64,000 bases of DNA. It comes from Candidatus Chloroploca sp. Khr17 (lineage in GTDB: Bacteria > Chloroflexota > Chloroflexia > Chloroflexales > Chloroflexaceae). Below, piece after piece: positions 20,216-30,117 of this stretch. The stretch lies in contig NZ_RYFF01000006.1 of the NCBI RefSeq assembly GCF_004138165.1, positions 62,001 through 126,000 on the forward strand. Reading direction: 5' to 3'. Both the position numbers and the translations under genes were made by a program. The notes beneath the pieces are model-generated. The model was not told the origin of the DNA and ran no database searches. It worked only from the letters and a program-made list of their open reading frames with translations. Within the stretch, counting starts at the first letter, position 1, and each line of letters begins with the position of its first letter.

Positions 20216-20736
20216 AGCCCCTGCTCCTGCATCATTTGTTGCTGCTCTTCTAGTGTTGGGAGGCGGAAACCCTCGGCACGATTGAGGTAGATCATCTGCT
20301 CATTCCGTACCGTGGCGAGGAGGTCAAGGCGACCATCACGATCAATGTCATATAGGGATAATATCACAGGCGTCAAATCTTCGCGTGCCCCAAAGAGATA
20401 CGGGCCAGGTAAACTCTGCACATGAGTCGCATCTCCTCCCGGTAAAGCGAGAATAACAACCTGACGGTCGAGATTCAACCCGATGAATCGGGTTGCGCGA
20501 CCGGCCTCTTCCGCCGGATGCCCAACAAAACCTTCAATATGGGTGGTACGAGGACGACCATAACGCACATCATCAAGACGCTCTTTTGTCCACCCAACGG
20601 CCGCATCAATGACGACGTAACTTGCCATCGCGACCAGCAGGAGGGTGACAAGGTAGGCAACAACGTTGATGCTGCCTGGCAAACGTCTGACGGCGGTAGA
20701 ATTGTTGCGGCCGATCTGTTCGCGTGTTGCTGCCAT
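20212..20736 (-). CDS. Membrane protein with Ca-binding VCBS/FG-GAP-like repeat
   Basis: A 174-aa protein with one N-terminal helix (VVAYLVTLLLVAMASYVVI, about 25-43) and a presumed outer domain. The domain carries one DxDxDG calcium loop, YDIDRDGRLDLLATV, as in FG-GAP/VCBS beta-propeller repeats, but only one such repeat. It starts the operon leading into the glucosaminidase-like and M23 genes; the four-base stop/start overlap suggests coupled translation. Function unknown; perhaps it supports or senses the hydrolases. Confidence 0.6.
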   Translation of the reverse strand: MAATREQIGRNNSTAVRRLPGSINVVAYLVTLLLVAMASYVVIDAAVGWTKERLDDVRYGRPRTTHIEGFVGHPAEEAGRATRFIGLNLDRQVVILALPGGDATHVQSLPGPYLFGAREDLTPVILSLYDIDRDGRLDLLATVRNEQMIYLNRAEGFRLPTLEEQQQMMQEQGL

Positions 20737-20771
20737 AGATGCCCCCCGCTTTCCTCATACCACACGTAGTC

Positions 20772-20873
20772 GTCTGTAACGTACGTTTTCTGCTCTGCTG
20801 TCGAAGGGAGTGTCGACTTCAGCCGGCTAAAGCCGGCACTCCAGAAGCGTATCAGCAAACTTGGTTGACAGAC
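20772..20873. mobile_element. MITE-like element, family B, copy B
   Basis: A 102-bp core. The left end is GTCTGTAACGTACGTTTTCT; the right end, read on the other strand, is GTCTGTCAACCAAGTTTGCT. A GC-rich hairpin (GCCGGC arms near 20823-20837) lies inside. It falls between the wall-hydrolase operon and the RNA methyltransferase gene. No coding capacity. Confidence 0.55.
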
Positions 20874-20949
20874 AATTTCGTGGTGTTTGAACAAGAACAA
20901 AAGTTCTTAGAAGATGATGGACATATGATATCAGAACACAAGTTCGGTG

Positions 20950-22176
20950 TCAAGCAGATAAATCGAGGATGGCCATGGTTTCAACATGCGGGGTATGGGG
21001 AAACATATCGTAGCCCTGCAGTTGTTCCACCCGATAGCGGCGTGTGAGCAACTGCAAATCCTCGATCTGGGTCAGCGGATTACAAGAGACATACACGATC
21101 CGTGCCGGGGCCAGGCGCAAGAGTTCAGCACACACCTCGGGCCCCAGGCCCGTACGCGGCGGGTCGGCGACAACAAGGTCGAGCTGCGACGCCGCTGATG
21201 ATTGCAAAAAGGGTAAAACCTCCTGAGCAAAAGCCTGCACATTCGTGACGCCGTGTGCTTCGGCATTGCGTGCCGCCAGCACCGCACTCTCTTCGACCGC
21301 CTCGACACACATCACGGTGGCCGCGTGAGGGGCCAGGTGCAAAGCAAGTGTCCCAACCCCACCATAGAGATCGCCAACCGTGGGCAGAGCTTGCCCAGGG
21401 ACAGAAGCAGCGATGACGGCGTCACGCACATCATCAAGCAGCCGTTCGAGCAAATGGACATTGTTTTGAAAAAAAGTATTCGGGCCAATCGCCAGTTCCG
21501 TCGCTCCGGCACGCATCAAGAGGGTCGCGTTGCCCCAGTTACGTACCGGTGTACCAAACGAAAGATCGGTACGACTCGCATTGAGCAACCAGTGAAAGCC
21601 AACCACCCCAGGTTGCGCCAGCGCAACCTGGGCTAGCGCGTGCATTGCTGGTTCGTACTGTGCCCCTTCAGCCGTCACGACGGCGAGCAACAGGGCATCA
21701 GTGGGGCTACGCCGAACAACAACGTAACGCAAAAAACCCTCGTGCGTACGCAGATTGTAGTCGGGCAAGCCCAGTTCGGTCGCACTGTTCCAGATCGCTT
21801 TGGCCGCAGCAAAAGCGGCAGGAGGAATCAAGTGACATGTCTCAAGTTCCACAATATAGTTAAATTTGCCACGCGCACGCAGGCCAAAGCGTCCTTTGGT
21901 GGCAACATAATCCATCCGTGTACGGTACGCATATGGGTCAGGTGACGCCACAACCTCAAGTGGTTGCGCAGGCAAGCAAGGGGCGAGTTGTTCTGTCGAT
22001 GCAAAGAGCCTGTTCAACGCCTCGGCTTTGGCCGCCACCTGGTCGCTATACCGACGATCCTGGAAGGCACAGCCACCACACATGGTCGTATGAGGACAGC
22101 GCGGCTCTTGTTCCTCACCTGCTCGTGCAAGGCTTGTCACCAGTGACCGAAACTCTTTGGAACGCATGCGCGTCAT
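20950..22176 (-). CDS. RlmD/TrmA-family RNA m5U methyltransferase
   Basis: A 408-aa SAM-dependent methyltransferase that should make 5-methyluridine in 23S rRNA or tRNA. The iron-sulfur motif CPHTTMCGGC is at 27-36. The SAM site is DLYGGVGTLALHLA, catalysis uses VADPPRTGLG and the nucleophile Cys in VYVSCNPLT. The N-terminal TRAM domain of RlmD is absent. It starts 3 bp after the LeuD-like gene and is the last gene of the thrC operon. Which uridine it modifies cannot be told from sequence. Confidence 0.88.
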   Translation of the reverse strand: MTRMRSKEFRSLVTSLARAGEEQEPRCPHTTMCGGCAFQDRRYSDQVAAKAEALNRLFASTEQLAPCLPAQPLEVVASPDPYAYRTRMDYVATKGRFGLRARGKFNYIVELETCHLIPPAAFAAAKAIWNSATELGLPDYNLRTHEGFLRYVVVRRSPTDALLLAVVTAEGAQYEPAMHALAQVALAQPGVVGFHWLLNASRTDLSFGTPVRNWGNATLLMRAGATELAIGPNTFFQNNVHLLERLLDDVRDAVIAASVPGQALPTVGDLYGGVGTLALHLAPHAATVMCVEAVEESAVLAARNAEAHGVTNVQAFAQEVLPFLQSSAASQLDLVVADPPRTGLGPEVCAELLRLAPARIVYVSCNPLTQIEDLQLLTRRYRVEQLQGYDMFPHTPHVETMAILDLSA

Positions 22177-22179
22177 CTC

Positions 22180-22683
22180 CTATTCGGCATACCCTTCGTC
22201 TTCAACGACACGGCGCATACGAGCCAGTAGCTGTGTTCGGCGCACGGCATCAAGCGTCGCCCGCTCAAGCGGTTCATAAGACCAGGTGGTGTCAGCGCAC
22301 GCCAGCGAGCCGCGTTCTAGATCAAGACGAACAAGATGCGCTTCGGTCAGCCTCGTGCTTGCCTCAGCAAGGGCAAGGATGGGGAGCCCATAGGTGTGCG
22401 CCATCGCAACAACCTCAGGGTCAACTGCGGCACAGATCACTGCGGCAAACCCGACAGACTGCAGAGCAATGACCGCCATCTCGTGACCTTGCCCGGCTTT
22501 CACCATGCCCGCAACCACCAGCACATCACCCTCAACCACGCGTTCCGTCAGCGCAGGATCGACCGCAGCGAGACACTGCGCGGCAAGCAAGGCCGGATCG
22601 CCACTGGCCGCAGTCGCGTGATCAATAATCTGGTGCGGCCACAGATCCCCCTGGACACAACGGACATAGCCGGTGAGAACCAT
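22180..22683 (-). CDS. LeuD/aconitase-swivel-like protein, active site changed
   Basis: A 167-aa protein that aligns over residues ~10-105 with the small subunit of isopropylmalate dehydratase. GDLWPHQII stands for GDNxxTDxII, and VEGDVLVVAGMVKAGQGHEM stands for PGDIIVAGxNFGCGSSREQA. The substrate-binding GCGSSR is not kept. YGLPILAL matches the end of the swivel domain. No large subunit is near. It lies between thrC (6 bp away) and the RNA methyltransferase (3 bp away), so it is co-expressed with both. A non-catalytic or new binding role is likely. Confidence 0.6.
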   Translation of the reverse strand: MVLTGYVRCVQGDLWPHQIIDHATAASGDPALLAAQCLAAVDPALTERVVEGDVLVVAGMVKAGQGHEMAVIALQSVGFAAVICAAVDPEVVAMAHTYGLPILALAEASTRLTEAHLVRLDLERGSLACADTTWSYEPLERATLDAVRRTQLLARMRRVVEDEGYAE

Positions 22684-22689
22684 GGCGCC

Positions 22690-24135
<1,446 letters not shown>

Positions 24136-24210
24136 CTACGATGAAACAGGGTACAATGATGCAAGGGAAAACATTGCGATCGTCCACCTCAACAACTCGG
24201 GAGTTTGATC

Positions 24211-25212
24211 ATGATTGAGGCCTATCAACTAAGCAAGCAGTTTGGCGGCTTCCACGCGGTACGTAGCATTGATCTTGAGGTGCATCCTGGTGAACTGCTT
24301 GCCCTGCTCGGACCAAATGGGGCCGGCAAGACCACGACCGTACGTATGCTCGGGGCCATCCTGCGCCCGTCGGGCGGGTACGCCCGGATCTGCGGTCTTG
24401 ATGTCGTCGAACAGGCGCAAAAGGTGCGTGGCAAAGTCGGCCTTCTCACCGAATATCCGGGGCTCTATGGGCGCATGGCAGCCCTCGAGTATCTCGATTT
24501 TTTTGGCGGCTTACTCGGGCTTGATCCAGGTCAACGCAGTGCGCGCGCCAATCGCCTATTGCAACAGTTTGGCCTATGGGAAGCCCGCCACCGGCGTCTC
24601 GACGGCTATTCCAAAGGTATGAAGCAGAAGATTGCCCTCGTCCGTGCCTTGATCCACGATCCGCCGGTGCTCTTTCTCGATGAACCAACGACCGCCATGG
24701 ATCCGCAGAGCGCCCGCACCGTGCGCGATGCCATCGGTGAGTTGCGCCAGGCTGACCGCTCGATCCTGTTGACGACCCACAATCTGGCCGAGGCCGAAAC
24801 GCTGGCTGACCGCATTGCAATCATTCGCGGCGGGCAGATCATTGCGCTCGGTACCTTTGCCGAGCTGAGCCGCCAGTTGCTCGGCGAGCCGCTCTTTGAA
24901 CTGGTGCTTGCTGCGCCCTGCACAGGTGCCCAGGCCGAACCGCTGCTTACCGATCTCGTCACGGTTGAAGCCACCAACGAAACACGTCTGCGCTTCCGTG
25001 CCGCCGCGCCCAACCAGGTCAATCCGGTCATCTTGAGCCGCCTGACTGCCCGCGGGATGCCCGTCGTGGCGCTTGCTGAAGTGCCCCGTAGCCTTGAGGA
25101 TGTCTATTTGCGTATCGTCGCCGATGATTCTTCGTTTGGCCGCACCACACCCGTAGCGAACGCAGCGGGCATGCCCAACTTGAATCCAGAGCTTGACTCG
25201 GCACAACTATGA
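24211..25212 (+). CDS. ABC transporter ATP-binding protein (ABC-2 exporter)
   Basis: A 333-aa ATPase. Walker A is GPNGAGKTT at 34-42; the signature appears as YSKGMKQK; Walker B is VLFLDEPTTAMDP; the H-loop is LLTTHN. The order and DrrA/NatA-like sequence indicate an ABC-2 type exporter. GGGAG precedes ATG 24211; an in-frame TTG at 24205 is less likely. The permease gene overlaps its end by four bases. Substrate unknown; NatA-like Na+ export is one possibility. Confidence 0.92.
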   Translation: MIEAYQLSKQFGGFHAVRSIDLEVHPGELLALLGPNGAGKTTTVRMLGAILRPSGGYARICGLDVVEQAQKVRGKVGLLTEYPGLYGRMAALEYLDFFGGLLGLDPGQRSARANRLLQQFGLWEARHRRLDGYSKGMKQKIALVRALIHDPPVLFLDEPTTAMDPQSARTVRDAIGELRQADRSILLTTHNLAEAETLADRIAIIRGGQIIALGTFAELSRQLLGEPLFELVLAAPCTGAQAEPLLTDLVTVEATNETRLRFRAAAPNQVNPVILSRLTARGMPVVALAEVPRSLEDVYLRIVADDSSFGRTTPVANAAGMPNLNPELDSAQL

Positions 25213-27464
25213 AGACCAACCATATGCTCGCTATTACGCGACGTGAAGTGCGCGAAACCCTGGGCGATTGGCGCGTTGTCTTACCGATGCTGCTCTTGAC
25301 CCTGATTTTGCCCCAGTTGCTCGTCGCAGCCTCGTCGCAGGTGATCCGTTTTGTTGACGATCCCGATCTCGCTGAACGCCTCGTGCCCTTTGGCGCCCTG
25401 CTGGTCGGGTTTGTCCCTGCGAGCTTTTCGTTAATTACGGCGCTCGAGTCCTTTGTCGGCGAACGTGAACGCAATACGCTCGAGTCACTGCTCGCGATGC
25501 CTCTCTCGGACAATGAACTCTATCTGGGTAAGCTCGGTTCGTCACTCTTGACGCCGCTGCTTTCGAGTTTGGTCGCGATGCTGATTTTTGTTGGCCTCTT
25601 GCTTGGCTTCCGCCCCGAGCTCTATTATGGCTCGATGGATCTGTCGCGCCTGGTTTTGCTGTTGCTCCTGATTACCTGTATGGCCGTGGTGATGGTGACC
25701 GGTGCCGTCGTGATTTCGTCACACATCACGACCGTGCGTGCGGCCAACTTGATGTCGAGTTTTATCCTCATCCCAATGGTGGGGATTATGCAGATCGCTG
25801 CCTTTCTGATCATCAACGGTCGGTGGACTGCGTTGTGGCTGGTTGCGGCCGCCCTGGTTGTGCTCGGTGCACTTTTGATTCGTATCGGTATGCGTACCTT
25901 CAGTCGCGAAGAACTCCTCTCGCGTGAGCATCTCCAGGGCCAGGTACGCTGGAGTGTACCCATGCCAGCCTGGTGGGGCAAACGCAGATCAAAGCGCAAG
26001 GCGCATCAAGCCAGGTGGACACAATCGGCAGTCTGGCTCATTGCCCGACGTGAACTAAACGAGGTCATCACCGACTGGCGCGTGCTTATTCCGCTCTTCA
26101 CCTTGATCTTTGGGTTTCCACTGGGGCTGCTGGCCGGGGTGAATCTGGCCCTCGGCTTTGTTGAGGGCGAAGGAAATATTGCTCGCCTGATCCCTTTTGT
26201 TGGCCTGCTCGTCGGGTTTGTTCCCGCCAGTTTTGCCCTCATTACGGCCATCGAGTCCTTTGTCGGCGAACGCGAACGCAACAGTCTCGAGTCGCTCCTG
26301 GCTATGCCCGTCTCGGATCGCGAACTCTACATGGGCAAGTTGATCGCCGCCCTGATCGTGCCCCTCTTTGGGAGCCTGACCGCTATGTTCACCTTTCTCG
26401 CGGCCATTCGCCTCGTCTTTCCCCGGCTCTATCTGGTGGGGATGCAGCCCGAGTCACTGCCCCTGCTGATCCTGATGATCAGTGTGGTGAACCTGCTGAT
26501 GGTCGCCGGGGCCGTGGTGATCTCGACCAATACGAGCAGCATCCGGGCCGCCACGCTCCTCGCTTCGGCTGTCTTGGTGCCCACCGCCGTCGTCATCCAG
26601 CTTCAAGTCCTGCTCTTCATTGCCCAACGCTACGATGTGCTCTGGTATGTGCTCGCCGCTCTCTTTGTGGTTGCGCTCGGCTTTATACGCAGTGGCATGG
26701 CCGGTTTTAATCGCGAGGAGATCCTCTCGCGTGAGCATGACGACCTCAATCCAGGGCGCATTGCGGCAACCTGGCGCAGTTTCTTCCGCGAGTACCAGCC
26801 TGCTGGGGTGCCCGTAACCGCGTATCAGGGGTTGGCCTTTTCACCACGCCGTTTTTATCGGCACGAGTTTCCGGCCCTCTTGCGCGAGTTGCGCTTGCCC
26901 ATCCTGGCCGTGCTGCTCGTTTCCATCGGTGGAACGTGGCTGGGGTTTAGCTTTGCGCCCTCAATTCTCAACATTGATCTGCAAAACCAGCTTGGCAATC
27001 CTCCGCCTCCTTCATTATCATTGGCTGCATTTGTCTTTGCCAATAACCTGCGCGTCTCGGTACTTTCCAATATCTTTTCGGTGATCAGTTTCGGTATCTT
27101 TGCGCTGATGGTGCCTGGGGTCGCCTTTGGTCAGATCGGCTTTTTTGCCGGCCAACTGGCCCGCGAGGGCGGCAACTGGCTGGCACTCGGCAACGATAGC
27201 CCGTTGCAATTCCTGCTGGCGTATGTGATCCCCCACGGGATCATCGAATTGCCCACGTTTATCCTGAGCGCGGCTCTGGGCTTGCGGATCGGCGCGGCCT
27301 TGCTCTCGCCACCGCCTGGGTTTAGCCCCGCCGAAAATTTGCTCTGGGCTCTCGCGAATTTCGCCAAAGTCTGGATGCTCGTGCTTGTGCCGCTGATCGC
27401 GCTGTCGTCGCTGGTCGAGGGATTGATCACGCCCCGGGTGGTGCTGATGCTCTATGGGGGCTGA
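25209..27464 (+). CDS. Triple-domain ABC permease: two ABC-2 domains plus SpoIIM-like domain
   Basis: A 751-aa membrane protein. Residues ~1-240 and ~275-525 are two copies of a NatB-like ABC-2 permease domain, visibly duplicated: both contain GFVPASFxLITAxESFVGER and ERNxLESLLAMPxSDxELYxGKL. Residues ~565-750 form a third domain of the SpoIIM/DUF95 type (RLPILAVLLVSIGGTWLGF, VLSNIFSVISFGIFALMVPG, YVIPHGIIELPTFILSAALG). The protein therefore carries both halves of a permease dimer. Its start overlaps the ATPase stop. A long hairpin follows it. Confidence 0.85.
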   Translation: MKTNHMLAITRREVRETLGDWRVVLPMLLLTLILPQLLVAASSQVIRFVDDPDLAERLVPFGALLVGFVPASFSLITALESFVGERERNTLESLLAMPLSDNELYLGKLGSSLLTPLLSSLVAMLIFVGLLLGFRPELYYGSMDLSRLVLLLLLITCMAVVMVTGAVVISSHITTVRAANLMSSFILIPMVGIMQIAAFLIINGRWTALWLVAAALVVLGALLIRIGMRTFSREELLSREHLQGQVRWSVPMPAWWGKRRSKRKAHQARWTQSAVWLIARRELNEVITDWRVLIPLFTLIFGFPLGLLAGVNLALGFVEGEGNIARLIPFVGLLVGFVPASFALITAIESFVGERERNSLESLLAMPVSDRELYMGKLIAALIVPLFGSLTAMFTFLAAIRLVFPRLYLVGMQPESLPLLILMISVVNLLMVAGAVVISTNTSSIRAATLLASAVLVPTAVVIQLQVLLFIAQRYDVLWYVLAALFVVALGFIRSGMAGFNREEILSREHDDLNPGRIAATWRSFFREYQPAGVPVTAYQGLAFSPRRFYRHEFPALLRELRLPILAVLLVSIGGTWLGFSFAPSILNIDLQNQLGNPPPPSLSLAAFVFANNLRVSVLSNIFSVISFGIFALMVPGVAFGQIGFFAGQLAREGGNWLALGNDSPLQFLLAYVIPHGIIELPTFILSAALGLRIGAALLSPPPGFSPAENLLWALANFAKVWMLVLVPLIALSSLVEGLITPRVVLMLYGG

Positions 27465-27475
27465 GTCGGATCTAA

Positions 27476-27526
27476 CTGCTTGCCCTGAAAACAGCCAGCT
27501 TCGCTGGCTGTTTTCAGGGCAAGCAG
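27476..27526. terminator. 24-bp perfect hairpin between convergent genes
   Basis: Arms 27476-27499 and 27503-27526 are exactly complementary around a three-base loop. It lies between the ABC permease (+) and the nitroreductase gene (-). Probable bidirectional terminator. Confidence 0.7.
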
Positions 27527-27548
27527 CGGTTTCCCAACCACTCAATAC

Positions 27549-28028
27549 TTATTCCAGCACCATCATTGGAATAACACGCCCGTCAGTATTGTTCTGATAC
27601 GACGCATAGCCAGCATAGAGGGCAACGGCGCGCTTCCAGAGGTGGTCGCGCTCTTCGCCTTCAGCCTGGCGCGCCCGATAGGTTGTAGTGCGTCCGGCAA
27701 TGTGTACCTGGCACGCAGGGTTGGCCTTGAGATTGTGGTACCAGGCCGGATGTTTCCTTGAGCCGTAGTTCGAGGCGATCAGCACAATCCGTTCACCGTC
27801 ACGCAAATAGACCAGCGGCACGGTGCGCAGCTCACCACTCCGCGCCCCCGTGGTCGTCAACATAAGCGTGGGCACGAAAAAATTGAGAAAGAGGATCTGT
27901 CCTCCACTGGCTTGATAAAAAAGATGGTCAAGCGGCTGGATCACATTGCGAATAACCTCAACCCCGATGGGTGAGCCGAAGAAGTTGACTGCGCATTCGC
28001 GCATGCGTATTAGTGGATAATTTTGCAT
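27549..28028 (-). CDS. Ddn-like F420(H2)-dependent nitroreductase family protein
   Basis: A 159-aa split beta-barrel protein of the deazaflavin-dependent nitroreductase family (DUF385). Marker phrases are LMLTTTGARSGELRTVPLVY, IVLIASNYGSRKHPAWYHNL and NPACQVHIAGR. These enzymes use F420H2 or related flavins to reduce quinones or nitro compounds. Whether this organism makes F420 cannot be judged here. The start at 28028 lies four bases after the MetF-like stop; the frame is open further upstream, overlapping that gene. No clear ribosome site, which supports coupling. Confidence 0.8.
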   Translation of the reverse strand: MQNYPLIRMRECAVNFFGSPIGVEVIRNVIQPLDHLFYQASGGQILFLNFFVPTLMLTTTGARSGELRTVPLVYLRDGERIVLIASNYGSRKHPAWYHNLKANPACQVHIAGRTTTYRARQAEGEERDHLWKRAVALYAGYASYQNNTDGRVIPMMVLE

Positions 28029-28032
28029 ATTT

Positions 28033-28980
28033 TTATGAGACAGGTAAGCCATATTCGTGCGCAACATCACGCAGCGTATGCATCAATTCAATCGTCGCCC
28101 CGATTTCAGCTTTGTTGATCGAGACGCTCTCGACCACAATGCCCAGCGGGATCTGGTCGCGATAGGGTTGGTCGAGGATGCGCCGCAGCAGATCCCGACA
28201 CACCGCAATCGAGCGACTCAACGGGGCTGGATCATCTAAAATTGCCGCTGCCGTGGCATCGGGAAGAGCAATGCCGAGCCAACGCATAAAGTTCATGGTC
28301 TGAGGACGACCGACCGGGACAAAGTCGAGCAGTATGCGTTGCGGTCGCTCATTGCGTGCGGCACAGTCACGGACATAATCGCCAAGCAGCCGGATCGTCG
28401 GCTCGGCATCATAGACCGCCTGCGAGATAAAGTAGCGTATCCCTCGCTGCGCCTTCTGAATAAGGCGGAGACTCTCGCTCCGTCCGGCCCCATGACGCTC
28501 GGCAATCGCGACCCCACCAAGCACAAAGCCAGCAGGATGGGCAGCTGCAAGCTCGGTTGCCCGCGACAGCGCAATGCTACTTTGCGCATCTTTGGCACTC
28601 GACAAGCCAACGAGCGAGAGATAGTGAACCTTATGCTGCTCAGCCGCCCGGTCAAGCCATGCGGGCCAACTCTGCTCGTTTTCGGTAGCAATGCATTTGT
28701 AGGTCACGACCGGCTTGCGCGTCAACTGCCGCAGCAGCGTGGCATACGGTGGTGAGTCAACCGTCGGGAGAAAAGGAAACGGGCGCGGCTCACTCGTCCG
28801 CGCTGATTCGTCCTGAACATCATAGACAACCAGGCCGTCGAGCGGCAGATCCGCGACGCGCTCGGCGAGCCGCGCCGCCGCCCCGAGAACCCGGTCAGCC
28901 GGGGCATCAGCGCGTGGCGGGGTTGTTCCATAGAGCAGCGCAAAACGCTCCGGATCAGCCATCGTTGTTTCAAGTGACAT
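28033..28980 (-). CDS. Methylenetetrahydrofolate reductase (MetF)-like protein
   Basis: A 315-aa TIM-barrel protein resembling flavin-dependent MetF. The N-terminal motif appears as FALLYGTTPPRAD, where MetF-type enzymes have an acidic residue (FEFFPP / ExxPPRG), so the Glu that helps protonate the folate is replaced. Later blocks are KPVVTYKCIA, AGFVLGGVAI, YFISQAVYDAEPTIRLL and RILLDFVPVG. The enzyme may act on another substrate. ATG 28980 was taken although the frame runs to 29046. It is coupled to the downstream Ddn-like gene, suggesting a shared flavin/deazaflavin redox pathway (inference). Confidence 0.6.
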   Translation of the reverse strand: MSLETTMADPERFALLYGTTPPRADAPADRVLGAAARLAERVADLPLDGLVVYDVQDESARTSEPRPFPFLPTVDSPPYATLLRQLTRKPVVTYKCIATENEQSWPAWLDRAAEQHKVHYLSLVGLSSAKDAQSSIALSRATELAAAHPAGFVLGGVAIAERHGAGRSESLRLIQKAQRGIRYFISQAVYDAEPTIRLLGDYVRDCAARNERPQRILLDFVPVGRPQTMNFMRWLGIALPDATAAAILDDPAPLSRSIAVCRDLLRRILDQPYRDQIPLGIVVESVSINKAEIGATIELMHTLRDVAHEYGLPVS

Positions 28981-29033
28981 AAACCCATCCCTACGGCAAG
29001 GCGCAACGGGGCCTACGGCCCCAACCACATTTG

Positions 29034-29078
29034 CTGACCGAGTCAACCGCCCGCATTGCGGGTAGTTGCCTCGGTCAG
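29034..29078 (-). terminator. Long imperfect hairpin between glpX-like and metF-like genes
   Basis: Arms 29034-29042 and 29070-29078 pair perfectly. The helix continues with two mismatches and closes on a 5-bp CCCGC/GCGGG stem. A second GGGGCC...GGCCCC hairpin follows before the metF-like start. It could be a terminator or attenuator; it fits no riboswitch I know. Confidence 0.4.
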
Positions 29079-29114
29079 GTATGAATCTAGTCTAGGCTGA
29101 AAATGCTCTCGCTG

Positions 29115-30095
29115 TCAAGGTGTTTCCGGTTCAAGCAGATGCTCAGCGACAATCATGCGGCGGGTTCGGGTTTCACTCCGCAAGATCAGCGAATTGGTCG
29201 TCGCCCGTGCGCCCTCAAAATGTACCCCGTCCAACAAAAGGCCATCAGTAATGCCCGTCGCCACAAAAAAGATCTGATTGCTACGCACCAGATCGTCACA
29301 CATCATGGTACGACGTAGATCGAGACCTGCCTCAACGACGGCCATACGCTCGTCAACGCTCTGCGGGGCCAGGCGCGCCAGCATCCCCCCGCCAAGGGCC
29401 TTGACTGCACATGCGGCCATCACGCCTTCGGCCGCCCCTCCCGCCCCCATCAAGGCATCAACCGGGCCATCAGGCAAACTCGCGAGCACAGCCCCCGAAA
29501 TATCACCATCATCGGCAAGCATCACCCGCGCCCCAGCCGCCCGGATCTCGGTAATCAGGTCAGCATGACGAGGCCGCTCAAGCACAAAAATCACGAGGTC
29601 ACGGATCGCTTTGCCTTTAGCCCGGGCAATCAAGCCAATCGTCCAGGCCGCCGGAGCCGTTATGCACTCGGGCACCAGGGCCGGGGCAACGACCCGATTG
29701 ACGACGATCTTTTCCATATAGATCGCAGCACTGGCGGCCCACATCGTGCCTTGCGGTGCAACAGCAGCGACGGCCACCGCGCCCGGTCGCCCCCGCGCCA
29801 GCAGGCGGCGTCCATCAATCGCATCCACCACCACATCAACGGGCACCCCTCGCCCGCTCCCTACCCGCTCACCGCCAGGCAAGGCACTCCGCAGCCGCAG
29901 CCGTCCACCTTCACAGATGACAATCCGCCCATCGAGATCAATCGCCGCCAGCGTATCGCTCATCGCCTGACTCGCCGCGAGTTCAGCTTCCTGGCGGTAT
30001 CCAAGGCCCATCCAACGTGCAGCGGCCATCGCCGCCGCCTCGGTGGCCCGCACGAGATCGAGCCCCGTATTGCGATGGAGTTCCGGCTCGCTCAT
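29115..30095 (-). CDS. glpX: GlpX-type (class II) fructose-1,6-bisphosphatase-like protein
   Basis: A 326-aa protein with GlpX order: LDLVRATEAAAMAAARWMG at the N terminus, VVDAIDGRRLLARGRPGA for the metal site DPIDGTT, LADDGDISGAVLAS, GAGGAAEGVMAACAVKALGG and a C-terminal RTNSL-like block. It should act in gluconeogenesis or the Calvin cycle. The GEGERDEAPML metal loop reads CEGGRLRLRSALP: the Glu remains but the following Asp/Glu are lost, so activity may differ. AGGAG precedes ATG 30095. It starts 22 bp after the SulP gene. Confidence 0.8.
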   Translation of the reverse strand: MSEPELHRNTGLDLVRATEAAAMAAARWMGLGYRQEAELAASQAMSDTLAAIDLDGRIVICEGGRLRLRSALPGGERVGSGRGVPVDVVVDAIDGRRLLARGRPGAVAVAAVAPQGTMWAASAAIYMEKIVVNRVVAPALVPECITAPAAWTIGLIARAKGKAIRDLVIFVLERPRHADLITEIRAAGARVMLADDGDISGAVLASLPDGPVDALMGAGGAAEGVMAACAVKALGGGMLARLAPQSVDERMAVVEAGLDLRRTMMCDDLVRSNQIFFVATGITDGLLLDGVHFEGARATTNSLILRSETRTRRMIVAEHLLEPETP

Positions 30096-30117
30096 CAATG
30101 CTCCTCTCTCTCTAACC

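Noticed and set aside
28981-29100. Folate or SAM riboswitch before the metF-like gene
   Set aside because: The stem-loop forms one almost continuous helix and matches none of the conserved cores I know, so a terminator or attenuator is simpler.
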